DNA of 64,000 nucleotides from positions 25,333,922 to 25,397,921 of the forward strand of contig CM067059.1 of NCBI GenBank assembly GCA_033980235.1, written 5' to 3'. The stretch is from Diadema setosum (lineage: Eukaryota; Echinodermata; Echinoidea; Diadematoida; Diadematidae). The translations under genes were made by a program, and so were the position numbers. The notes below the pieces were generated by a model that made no database searches, was not told the DNA's origin, and was given only the letters and a program-made list of their open reading frames with translations. Positions 36,049 through 48,000 of this stretch are shown piece after piece (within the stretch, counting starts at the first letter, position 1; each line of letters starts with the position of its first letter).

Positions 36049-36808
36049 CAGTTCGGGAAACCCACTCACAAGGGGGGCCCCTCCTTATAAGTAACCCGTC
36101 CCCCTTATAAGTAACCCCGTCCCCCTTATAAGTAACCCCCGGGGCACCCCTTATAAGGAGTCTCCACGCTTTTTTGCAATGCGACGCGAAAATGAAAGGA
36201 CTGCGGCAATTCGCTTGATTATGTCCATAAAGCTTCACAAGTTTCCTAGTTACTCACGAAATTTGAGCAAAATCGGTTTGAGGCATCATATCTAAAATCA
36301 TGGATTTAAATGCGATGTCAAACGACCCATGCGAATGCTGAAATGCGAGCGATTACTGGCGTGAGTGTCGCCAGGCGCGGCGGCGCGGCAATGCTTGAGT
36401 GCAGACGTGGCGACTGAGTACCCTCAGTACTGAGTACCCTCAGTCGCCACGTCTGCACTCGAGCATTGCCGCGCCGCCGCGCCTGGCGACACTCACGCCA
36501 GTAATCGCTCGCATTTCAGCATTCGCATGGGTCGTTTGTCATCGCATTTAAATCCATGATTTTAGATATGATGCCTCAAACCGATTTTGCTCAAATTTCG
36601 TGAGTAACTAGGAAACTTGTGAAGCTTTATGGACATAATCAAGCGAATTGCCGCAGTCCTTTCATTTTCGCGTCGCATTGCAAAAAAGCGTGGAGACTCC
36701 TTATAAGGGGTGCCCCGGGGGTTACTTATAAGGGGGACGGGGTTACTTATAAGGGGGACGGGTTACTTATAAGGAGGGGCCCCCCTTGTGAGTGGGTTTC
36801 CCGAACTG
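36049..36808. mobile_element. 760-base foldback element with GAAT target duplication
   Basis: Arms 36049-36418 and 36439-36808 (370 bases each) pair almost perfectly; only two mismatches were seen (near 36313 and 36395). The spacer is 20 bases, 36419-36438. Ends are CAGTTCGGGAAACCCACTCA and its complement. Both flanks read GAAT (36045-36048, 36809-36812). Each arm carries three CCTTATAAGTAACCC units and a very CG-rich inner part (CGCCAGGCGCGGCGGCGCGG). The same short frame is open in both arms simply because the arms are copies; no transposase. Confidence 0.88.
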
Positions 36809-36827
36809 GAATAGCGTAACCCGGCCT

Positions 36828-37023
36828 GGGCCCCGTTGCAAGAAAGTTGCAATCAATTGCAAATAAACATTAATTGCTAATTTTGAAACAACCATTCTGA
36901 TTGGCTCAGGGTCTGCCCTATTAAGAAGACATGCATGCAACAATGATTTTGATTGGCCAGTGACAATCAGTTCCAAGTTGCGTTTAAACGCGTTTAAACG
37001 CAAAGTTTCTAGCAACGGGGCCC
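36828..37023. mobile_element. TIR element, GGGCCCCGTTGC family
   Basis: 196 bases with ends GGGCCCCGTTGC and GCAACGGGGCCC and inner GTTTAAACGCGTTTAAAC. It begins only 16 bases after the foldback's right target duplication. Distinct from the GGGCCCTGTTTTAT family, though the GGGCCC end is shared. Confidence 0.78.
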
Positions 37024-37148
37024 TGGTCGAGGTCCCCCAAAGCATGGCCATTGCAAAGAGGTTCTATACAGATAGAACTCTATAGAACCTCTTTGAGGTC
37101 CGCCAACCGTTGGGCGTCGCAGTTACCTAGGCTGTGCATCGATGAGCA

Positions 37149-37168
37149 TTCACTGCAGCTGCAGTGAA
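37149..37168. repeat. 20-base perfect palindrome
   Basis: TTCACTGCAGCTGCAGTGAA is self-complementary. It lies about 50 bases after a spaced inverted repeat (AAAGAGGTTCTATA / TATAGAACCTCTTT, about 37056-37095). Confidence 0.85.
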
Positions 37169-37969
37169 ACAGCTCTGGTGGTGCGCTCCTGGACCTTCTT
37201 GTAGACACCTGTTACACTGTAAATTACACAGTTCGCGTTGCCGCAGTTTGCAGTGCAGTGTCAGTGACAGAGAAAGTTAGACAGGGCTGTGTATTAAAAA
37301 TCAGATAGGCCCTAGAGGGCCTATGTCTACACTGTAGTTAGCCTGCCCGGCCCCATGCGGTGATGCGCATGGCCATAAATTTAATTAGCAGACTGATTAG
37401 ATTTATTATAGATTCCATCTAGGCCTAAATAAAAATTAAAATCATGTCCTAATTGGTCATTGGATGTCACCTTGACCGAAAGATTGGTCTGTCGTAAATT
37501 ATCTGGTCGATGGGGATATGTTCCGCGGAGACTACGTCTGGCTTCAGAATCCCCTTCCTCACAATGTCTACAGAGGAGAGCGATAATATCAAAAAAAATA
37601 ATGGACTCCTCCGGAACAGACGGATTTTTCTGTCTAACGCTAGATAGTAACAGTTACTAGTTAGATGTCACCATACGTACATGTATGCAACAACATAAAT
37701 CATTGGCATGGCAAGGTTTATATCCAGATGAAATACTGGTAGACATGCACTTCCCCCCTACGGGCTACATGTTAAACCCATGTAACAAAATGTTAGAATA
37801 TTAGGTCGACATTCTCGGACTCAGAGCAAGTTCACTTCATCAATAAAGAAATTCATCTGTCGATCTGATCATAATTTATTTATAGTTTTACCAACCGTTG
37901 CCAGGCAATAGTTTCTAAAGATAGATCTAAAACTCCAAGCAATTAAACACTGTAGTAGAAATCTGTAGA

Positions 37970-39380
37970 TTCTAGAATGGGTTGAGAGAATCCTGCAGTC
38001 TCATTGGTCGAGAGCCATGTATCAATTTTTACTGGCAGCATGCATCATGCTTGATCACTGACACTGGCGATAGACACAGTAAATATGAGGGTTAGATTGT
38101 TATACGTACTTGTAACAAAGAGTTTGCAGACTTAGCAAGCATTTGTGCACTGGACAAAAGATGGCTAGCCATGCATCAGTAAAAAATAAATAAATGAATA
38201 AATAAAATCATGCATCAATAATTCCTGAGGCATGGTTTCATATAATATCTATGGCAAGCCAAGAATAAAATTAAAGGCATAATTTACCATTTGCAGATGA
38301 AACAAAAACCCAGCATTAGTGCTTCAAAATACTTCTAAAATGTGAGTAATAGGGATAGAAACAACCAATGTAAAAATTTGAACCAGTATAATCGATGTTG
38401 AGTACTGTTAAATATACAAAATGTAAACAACAGTCATAATAAAAATGTTTCCAGACTAAACCGTCTACAGTTTATGGTTTAATATAAAAAAAAATGATAT
38501 CTCATTATATTTTAGGCTTTACTGCAAACATTTTATATAGTACTAGTACTGTAGGATGTTGTGTGATGCAACTGACATACACATATGCATCAAAAGTGAT
38601 ATTTTGATTATTTTTTTTAAATCACTGCTCCCAAAGGTAAACAGGACCTAACAGTCTAATGGGTTTTGGGCAAAATTTGTCATCTTTCTTTATTAAGCAA
38701 ATGCAGTATGTGTCTTTTTGTAAGTCAGTAGGAATAATATGCATGTACACATGTACAATGTAGTAAGTAATAGAATTCAGCCTAAACCCACTCTGCTTCT
38801 TGTGGATTAAGCATTCCATAGTTACCTTATGCGCACAATTCCTACTGATGCACTCAGACCCATGCATCATTTGTATATTATAGAATGGGTAGCAAGAATC
38901 CTGCGATCTCATTGGTCGAGAACTATGTGTTGATTTTGTACTGGCCGCATGCTGAGTCACAGCTTGGTAAACATGTCATTGCGCACTTGTAGCAAGAGTA
39001 CGCGCACTTGTAACAAAGGTTCACGCACTAAGCAAGCGTTCACCCACTCGGGTTGAGAAGCCTATTGGTTAAAAAATCATGCGTCCTGGATGTGTGAGTT
39101 TCGGGCTCTTGTCTATGGCAAGCCAAAAGAAAATGCGTCCAGTAAATTGGTCTTCGGGTAACATGATAGAAAATGGATTTTTGGCAAGAAAATCGCCCAT
39201 TCTATAACACAGATGATGCACATGTCCTTTCATACGTCAGTCAGAATATAGTGTGCATGCGGTAACTATGGAATTTAGCATAAACCCACTCGGCTTCGCC
39301 TCATGGGTTAAGCATTCCATAGTTACCTTATGCACACAATTTGCGACTGACACGAAGACCTATGCGTCATTTGCATACTG
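37970..39380. mobile_element. Cluster of related TIR/hairpin elements
   Basis: An element at 38878-39207 has ends TTATAGAATGGG and CCCATTCTATAA. Part of it recurs at 37972-38045 (AGAATCCTGC, TCTCATTGGTCGAGA). Next to it, 39212-39373 is a hairpin with GGTAACTATGGAAT/ATTCCATAGTTACC arms; a single-arm relative is at 38770-38875. The segment 38510-38650 matches 58310-58456 (AATCACTGCTCCCAAAGGTA shared). Confidence 0.6.
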
Positions 39381-39647
39381 ATGAGTGTATCACATAAATT
39401 ACTAAATGGCTGAATGGCCAACTGAAATTAATAAAACTGTTGTCAATTTTTACTGTTTATTGTCTTGGTTTATGCCTTGTAAGATTATAGAGATTGCTTC
39501 TAGGCTAGTGTACATGTATCTTTGGCTATAATATTTATAAGATGAAATTTGATTTTGAATTGTCAGATTTACTGATTGGTGAAAAATCATATTCTTAGTA
39601 TCACTGTTGTGTCTTAAACTGTCTGTTTTTCTCTTTTTCCAGATTAA

Positions 39648-39720
39648 ATGGTGCCTTGACTGGATTGCATTGAGCCAGTAGCTACCCTGGATGGAACACA
39701 ATGAAACTAGCAGAATATAA
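39648..39720 (+). promoter_or_regulatory. Two upstream ORFs ahead of the CDIN1 start
   Basis: ATGGTGCCTTGA at 39648-39659 is a three-codon uORF. A second ATG at 39691 reads nine codons (MEHNETSRI) to TAA at 39718-39720, overlapping the main start at 39701 in another frame. Such overlapping uORFs usually lower translation of the main frame; no effect is proven here. Confidence 0.6.
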
Positions 39721-39801
39721 TGAAATTTTAAAGAGTCTTACAGATGGAGCGTGCGATGGAACAGCAGAATCTCTTCAGCAGATTCAGTCTAAATTTCCAA
39801 A
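39701..39801 (+). CDS. CDIN1: CDIN1 first coding exon
   Basis: 33 codons plus two bases. Exon starts at 39643 after CTTTTTCCAG, leaving 58 bases of 5' UTR. Donor CCAAA|GTAAGT, phase 2. Encodes MKLAEYNEILKSL through QIQSKFP. Confidence 0.9.
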
Positions 39802-41983
39802 GTAAGTTGGTATTTCAGTGATTTACGCATTTGACTGCTTTGTTTTGTTTTGTTTTGCACAGCAGCTATGTTTAATAGCAATGTGGTGAGAAGGACTGAT
39901 GAGTAGTTTGAAATGATCATCATTTGTCTGTGTCATATACAATGTATCTGCTTTTTTTTTTTCTTTTTGTTTGATAGTATGACACTTGGGCCGTACTTTG
40001 TAATACTGTAAAAGTGGAAATTTTCGCGGTGTTGAAATTTTCGCGCATTTCGCGCAACCAGAAACTAGCGCGAAAATAAAAGCACGCGAATATTTTTGCT
40101 TGCCATACATTCCTGTGCGTGATGTCTTGATTCCGCGGAATTAAAAACATGCGAAACTCTTCTGACCAGGCCTAGCGCGAAAAATTAGTCACGCGAAAAT
40201 ATCCACTTTTACAGTAATGCTTTTAGAAGTATAATGTATAAGCTGTATGTGGTCAATTCCATTGTGACTTATGGGACAAAATGACAATTTTCAGCAATTT
40301 CAAACCAGTATTTTGAGAAAATAGTTGCATCAAATGCATTTTTCTCAGTTCATGGTTAGATCCATCATATCACAGTTTATGAAAACACCATACTTAGTTT
40401 GAAAAGTATCATTGCATTACGTAAGCAACAAAAAATTGCTGTCGTGACTTATGGGACATTTGAGGACCACCGTTTTTCACATGGGAAAGTAAGTTCTGAA
40501 ATATTCTTACACACAGAGTCTCTGGAAAGATATTTTCTTTCCTGAATGTAGCAAAGGCTTGGTGCTTACCCTGAGCCAAGTGGTATGAATATCTACTCAT
40601 TGGTACAGTAGCAGGATAGGGAAAACCAGTGTGACTGATGGGACACAAAAACGCGACTTATGGGACGCTATCAACTACCACATTTTGAGATTGAGAGAAT
40701 AATATGTACTGATGCTGGAACAAGTTCTAGAACATCATAAAACCAATCTATGACCAAAGAACATTCAGAAAATAAGCCATCTGAGAATTACACATGCTGT
40801 ATTATGGTCATAATAGTGTATCAGAAATGATACATAAATTCTGCAAAAATTGGCAATTTTCATGAAAAATGAAGGTTTTTCGGACATAACTCCACTCCAT
40901 GTTCACCGATGTTCACAAATGAGGTATCAAAATATCCGTTGTGAAAGGCTGCTTTGAGTAAACAATACCAGATCATCTAATTAAGCTTCATTAATCATCT
41001 ACATGTATACTCAATAGTTTGATTTTCATAATATGCAACCTTTCCGTGAAATTGACCATGTGAATAGATAATGCAAAATTCGTCAAACCCTTTATTTTGT
41101 ACAGAGACTCCAACTCTCCCGCCGAAAGCCCATTTTTGCAAAATCTCTCGTTCTTCCGCTTGAGCTTAAATTTCTCCCGCCCTGGCTCTGTTTCTCCCGC
41201 TTGTATGGTTTTATAGATGCCAGTCAATTTCATATACATGCATGAATAGCATCTGCATATAATATGTGAAATGAAGTTTTATTAAGCCAAAATATATGAT
41301 TTGAATCATTGAATTATTACCTACTTAGTGCCATCATATGTTGAAAAATAAGCCTGAGATAGCACGAGTGAGCATCTAGAACCCTAGTGATCCAAGGGAC
41401 TTCGTGCGCATCATTTGGAGTCTCCCATTTGCTAGGGGTTCAGGTGGGAGAATCTCCAGATCAGAAGGTGCTTTGGGTTGGAGTCTCTCTTATTAGGCAA
41501 GGTGAGGTTTGTCGTTTGTACACTATAATGCAATACCTTAGCGGCAAAAGTGCTATCAGAGGCCCTATCATTACTACAGGGTTCATACAGGTCATGGAAA
41601 ACCTGGAAAGTCATGGAATTTGGCCTAGTCTTTTTCCAGGCCTTGAAAATCATGAAAAACTGATATTTCCATCAAAAGGTCATGGAAAGTCATGGAATTG
41701 CAAAAATTATAGAAGTTTATCTGTTGTTTGTGTGAGATGTGTATGTTTTCCCTTAAGTTGCTTCGCTTTGATTTGAGATCAAATTTTCAGTCTAATGTGT
41801 TAAAAAGAAAATAATAAAAAATGTGTGAAAGACATGGAAAGGTCATGGAATTCTGGCTTAAAAGGGCATGGAAAGTTATGGAATTTAATTCATGAGAAAG
41901 AGTATGAACCCTGTACTAAAGATAGTGTCAATGGTGTTCATTCAATTTATTATGCATTGTAACTAAAACACTTTGCTTTATGT

Positions 41984-42015
<32 letters not shown>

Positions 42016-45000
42016 TACACAAGTTTACTAATGTACAAATAGCAGAGCATTACCTGGAAATCATTTTTTTGTTCCCTATTTTCATTCCTCAGTGTGTCAC
42101 ATGCGTCACTGGTTAGCATCTACTCCCAGCATTTTCAGGTAATCGAAGTCAGAGGGCTTGAATTACCAGGCATCTGATCAGTGTATGTGGTACATTCCTA
42201 CGATGTACCAAGCTTTGATTGCATAATTGACTGTTTACACACGACCTAGATGAAATATTCATCCAGTTTTAATGTGAACATTTTTGTTAAGATATGATTT
42301 TTCTTCTACTTCCTTTTTGCTATGTCCTTAGATGAGCCTTCGTGCTTCATTCAGAATTTAAAACACATTTTAATATCTGATTATAATGCCCCAGTTAACC
42401 AACCTGGTTGAAAAGTAATTAAGTCTGTTTTTGTTTATTACTTGCTTTGTATTACCTGTAATATGGTATGCCACTATTCAGGCAATGTCAAGGAGATTCT
42501 ATCTGTTGCTAACACTGTGATGTAATTATTTGGAAGAACTGTCAAATTCAAGTAAAATTTATCTAACAAGATATACATTGTACAAAAAATGTATCTACTG
42601 ATTTGATAATTGTTGTATTCATAACACAGCTCAATGCACTGGGCTACACATACCTTCATGACTGTAATTTACCCACTGAGGACTAGCTGATTTTGCTTTA
42701 GCATGCATTTCTCATAGACACCTACCCAAGTATACTTGAGAGTTGGGACTAGTCTTCAATGGGTTAACTGTGAAACACAAATTTTAGATTAGAGCTATTT
42801 ATAAAACAACTTGAGAGTGTATTATGAGTATATAGCCCTGTTATAACTGACCATAACCCAACAAAGTCTGGACAATGTCCTGAAATCAAAATTCCTTGCC
42901 GTGGGCAATAAAACTACAGGAGAGAGTGAGAGGTATCACACTGAAAACCTTCTACAAGTGGGTTTCCATAGCATCCTACCTATTCATGCACAAAGGGGGT
43001 GTGGGTACAATCCATGCATGTGGTCGGCAAGTGGTGTGTCATTCTGTTGGGACTATCAGCATGCATATTGAGTGTATCGAGGGAATGTTATCACAATCTG
43101 TGTTTTAACAGAAGGGTTGCTGGCGTAGTGTTGGGGTAATTACCCTACCTGGCCAGGGTAGAATTTGGCAAAAGTCTACCACAACAATGTCCAGGCAAAA
43201 TTTGTGGGAACCATTTTAACAGGCAGGGTAGAAACAGATCGCCCGGACGTTGTCGCAATAATTCTGGTTTGAAAGGGTCTATTAAAACATATCATGTATA
43301 TCATGTACTGTATACTACCATGTCAAATTATTGTTCCAGTTCCCCCCTTGGCACATTTGCAATGGTGAGTACAAGGTCCCTTGAATGTGTAGCTTCTGAG
43401 TAAGTGTATTCTAACTTTCTCATATTTTCATGTATGATACACAGATGATCACAAGACAGACATTACACCACCACAACAGTCCAGATATGATTGCCTATTA
43501 TGTCCAAATGTGAGTATGTAACATACAAGAATTTTTTCTTCTCTCTACTGTTTGATTCAATTTAGTTGTGTTATTCTGTAATTTCTGATAATCTGTGATT
43601 TGAAGAAGAAAAAAAAACCACAACTAATGCGAAGGATCTTTGAGTAAAATAAACTGTCATGTTGATCAAAGTGATATGTCTTTTAGCGAATATTAAGTCA
43701 CAGTTAAAACTGTAGTTGTGATTACATATTTTGTATCATTTACATGAAAATTTGAAGATTTTAAAATGGATGGAACGCAAGTCTCCTTATGCATTAATGC
43801 AACATTTAAGGAAACTAAAAGAAGTTTTGAGAAATATATCCACCTCTTATTACCAAACACAAGGGCAAGAATATTCAAGGAACAGATTCTGTGCTTTGAG
43901 TACATTTATGATTATTCGTATGAATATATTAATATTTGTGGAATTTGGGAAAATGCAGAAAAATGGGGCAGTTTACAAGTTTCACCCAAGGTTTTACATC
44001 ATAACAATTCATATGAGGAGATAAATCTAATTTACCATACATGTATCTTGATTGACTGTAAAACACATCAGGGGGGCGTTTCATGAAGGAATTTGTCGGA
44101 TAAAATGTCCGACAAGTTCAGAGAAATCAGCCAATCAGACTAAAGAATTTCTCGAAACTTGTCGGATATAATTGACTTGTCAGATATTTTATCCGACAAG
44201 TTCCTTCATGAAATGCCCCCCAGATTAAAAAAAAACATCTGGTAGATCCCAGTCATTAGTTGTTGTATTTTTTTCTTCTTGTTTTCAAGCTAAGGAGAAT
44301 GTTAAATCAGCATCCTGTGTGTCTCTTAAAAAAAAAAAAAAATGTGTCATGTAAATTTTGCCACCCACCATCTTTTAGTGCATCAAAATTGATCACAGGT
44401 ATTGGAAGATATGTCTCATGATAATTCAGCTATTTGCTGTAAAGGAATGCACCTTAGTGCAAATGAAATGTATGTGCATGTAAATGCTTTATAACACTGC
44501 ACTGGCTGTTTGAATTAGTATTGGCTCCACAATTATTTCTTTGATTGCCATTTCTTTATTAAATTGTTTCACGACACAGTATGTTTGTAATTCTTATGCA
44601 GACTTCGGTATATGGAGCTAAATTTTGAAGTTTATGGATCTACTTTTTTTTTTCATGTATAGGTACCAAGCCAGAGTTGCAGGGAATCCAACTGCACCCA
44701 TACTAGCAGAAATTGCCAAAGAGGTAAGACATCACACATGTCACATACTCTTTGATGACATTGATAATACACTATGCTTAACCTGTTGAGGACGGACTGA
44801 TTTTGCTACAACACGCATAATTTCCCAAAACACCTGCCCAAGTATACTCGGGACTCGTCTTCAATGGGTTAAAGAGCACATAGGTATCACTGAAAAGTTT
44901 CAAGTTGACTTTGAAAAGTATCTATTATGTTTCATGTTTGGTATATCCATGAGATATAAATCTGTGGCTTTCAGATGTCACTTGTTAAAATGGTCTTGAC

Positions 45001-48000
45001 ATTATCATCAGCATGACAACAGGTAAATGTAAAAGATAATCTAACATTGGCCATGAGTATCGCAAATTGCTCATAGAATTACACATTTATTTTTCATCCG
45101 CTGGACCAAACTTCAAATGGCTAATAACTTCAGTAGAAAGAAGGAAAGAATGAAAATCGTAGAATTATTGCATAGATTACTGCCTTATCTCATTATTTCA
45201 ATGTGTATTTTCTCTTTGTATTATTTAGGCTCATCTCCCTCCTGTTATGATCGCCAGGATTATTGTAGAAGGACTGCAGGGGCAAGTCTCAAATCAAGAA
45301 GGTAATGTGAAAATGTATGCTTTCTTCAAAAACAAACATACAATGGCAAAGAGCTAGTAGTGCTGGGGTTGTGGGTGGTGGGGAGTTGCTGTCAGACGAA
45401 ATGAGCCACCCATCCGCGTCCAGACACCTCACAAATGGACCCTAAATGCCATATTATGGCACATTTGCACCCCGAAAAGGCATCACCGCAGGCGTCACAT
45501 ACCGTAAATGGCATGTTTCGTTATGGCACCCAGTACGATACACTGAATGACATTTTGAATAAATGCTTCTTACGCTAATAATGTAGTTAGAAGAAAACTT
45601 ACCTTTTCCTGAAATACAATAAGGAATTCAGTTAAACAGATGTCAGATTTAATTGTATTTTACAATCCACAACACTTAGTAGTGTCTTTGTGTCATTCTT
45701 TCAGATTGTACCTCCCTGAATTTAAAAATTGTATTTGGTGAAATAGGACTTCTAAATGGTGAATGCTCAAGAGAAAAAGAATGTCTTTTTTAGGGAAGAT
45801 GTTGACTGATGTCTAAAAACAGATCCTCTTTGACGCTTTTTATGGACAGCCTTCTTTCCACTGAAGTGCTCTTTGAGAATATTCCCTTGGTATGTCTGTG
45901 ATGCAAATATATTCCTTTGGTACGTGTGTAATGCAAATAAGTGAGCGGTGATGCAGAGGATGTGAAGTCTGTTGGCCTCTTTTTACTGATTTCTGTAGAT
46001 TGTATCAATATATTATATTCTGGATAATGCGATGCAAATATACACTCATTATCACTCATTGCCTTGAAAATGCATTTTTTTTTTTCACTTTAAACAAACA
46101 TGAAACTTGGTATCGTTGTAAATGAAATTGCACGTTCTGGTATAATCTTTCCTTTTCTTGAGCGCATAGGAACATATGCACTGTGTTATGTTCTATATAA
46201 GTAGTGTTTAAGAGAGACAAGTCATGATGCAATGCCACATGAATCAATTGGCTTCCTATCTGTGGAGCAGCTCCAGTTTAGCACATGTCCTCTAATTGCA
46301 AACGATGACTAATCACACTTTTATTTTAGAAAAAAGAGAGTATAAAAACCTGAAATTTACGAGGAACATTTTGCATATTTATAATACAAGTATGTCGCAT
46401 ACAAATATTTGATGGAATTTGGCAACCTATCAACCTATGACTTTTATGCCCAAATTCACGAAGGTGGTACATTTGAAACCATGTTCTAAACCATGGACGA
46501 TTTGAATTGAACGCTTACTGTCGCATGGCCTATTTCGTTACAAAATCAGTCTTTTCGTCAACGAAATGACAGCATTTCATCGACGAAATGATCATTTCGT
46601 TGACGAAATGAATATTTCATCAACTAAATGGTCATTTCGTCAAAGATATGACTGATTTCGTAATGATATATGCCATGTGACACTTTTGGTGCTCCATGCA
46701 AATTGTCTATGATTTAAACCATACTTTCAATTCTACCACCTTCGTGAATTTGAGCCATAGTGTACAAATTCTATGAAGAGAAACTAAGCGGGGAAACAGT
46801 ATGGAAAAAAAAAGATATTCCCTCTCACCCAATGGAAGTTTTGAATATTTATTTATTTTTTCTTTTTACTGAAGTGAACTGTGCTATGCTCCCCCTCGCA
46901 GAATCCTAGTCCCTGCGTCTGATGTACGTTTGTGCATATTGCATCACTGCATTTTTGGGAAACACCTGGTCTCAAGAGCATCGCTTTATACGGCATTTGT
47001 TGAAGTGATGGATCAGTATTGCTAGAGATAAGGGTTACACTTAACTTTCTGCGAAATAACAAAACACCACATATGAAATAATATAGAGCAAAGATCATTC
47101 CAAGAGCAAATCAAAGTTTATAAGATAATAATCGATTTTGCAATGCCTCAAACATCCAAAAACAAAGTTAAACAAAGTAATCTAAATAAAAGATGGATAT
47201 CAGGATTGCTCTGTTTTGGATATCTCAATCATTTCAAAACGAATTTACATCAAATAAACGTTGAATCCATCTGAAAATTACACGCCCTCTCATATTTCAT
47301 ACGAGGTTTCTCGCTATCTCACACAAAAGAAAAAGATTAGAAACTTGAAGATAGCTCTTAACTAACACCATAAAATCCCTTTAAGAATAATACGTTTAAC
47401 CATTTGTTGTCAATTCATTTTTTTTTCTTATATATTGTCTTATACGTCAAGAAATTCCAGGAAAATAATCATCTCATTTGAATATAGTGCACACGTAAAA
47501 CGGACTCGTAATAACACATATTACTGTACGAGCCGAAATTTTCGCATACAGATATTTTTTTGCGAATTGCTACTTGGAGGACATTTTCGCGTGTTGTTAA
47601 TTTCGCGGTTGCGAGGGTCTAACTGAACTTAGTTATTTGCGTGTTGTTATTTTCGCGGTTCAAAGGCGATTCGCGAAAATAAAACCACAGCGAAAATTTC
47701 AGCTCGTACAATATATGTATATTACGTATGTTGCACGGCGAAATCAATTTGGCATAAGGTATAGAAGCTACTGTTACATTCGATATTACCTTATAAACCT
47801 ACAAAATGGCGACTGCAAAGCTGTATATCTTAGAGACATTTGAATTGAGAAGCACGAAGGAGGGCCGGAAATACACCGCCGGAAATGGTTTTAGACGCTA
47901 AGCCGGAATCTTGCTGAGTCCTGCCAGCTCACTACAGCAACGCAGGAACTCCACTGGAAGAAAAGCTACACAAACTCCAAGTTCATCAAAGAGTAATAGT

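Larger units (their letters stand above)
28822..39642. other. Divergent intergenic region, ETAA1 to CDIN1
   Basis: About 11 kb that must hold both promoters and 5' non-coding exons. Segment 30238-31080 has scattered GGTTAGGTCAATCC and CTGCGACCAGC motifs also seen in the 6.3 kb foldback, but no clear boundaries. 31080-32230 and 37170-37960 show nothing recognisable. Large inverted repeats occupy 32239-34347 and 36049-36808, a TIR element 36828-37023, and related hairpin repeats 37970-39380. Confidence 0.55.

Noticed and set aside
36005..36819. The same 60-odd-residue peptide from both strands
   Set aside because: The two frames are the same arm of the foldback read twice, and the repeated VTYKGDG comes from the CCTTATAAGTAACCC units.
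41983..42012. CA run as a possible CRISPR-like or telomeric array
   Set aside because: Plain dinucleotide microsatellite with no spacers.
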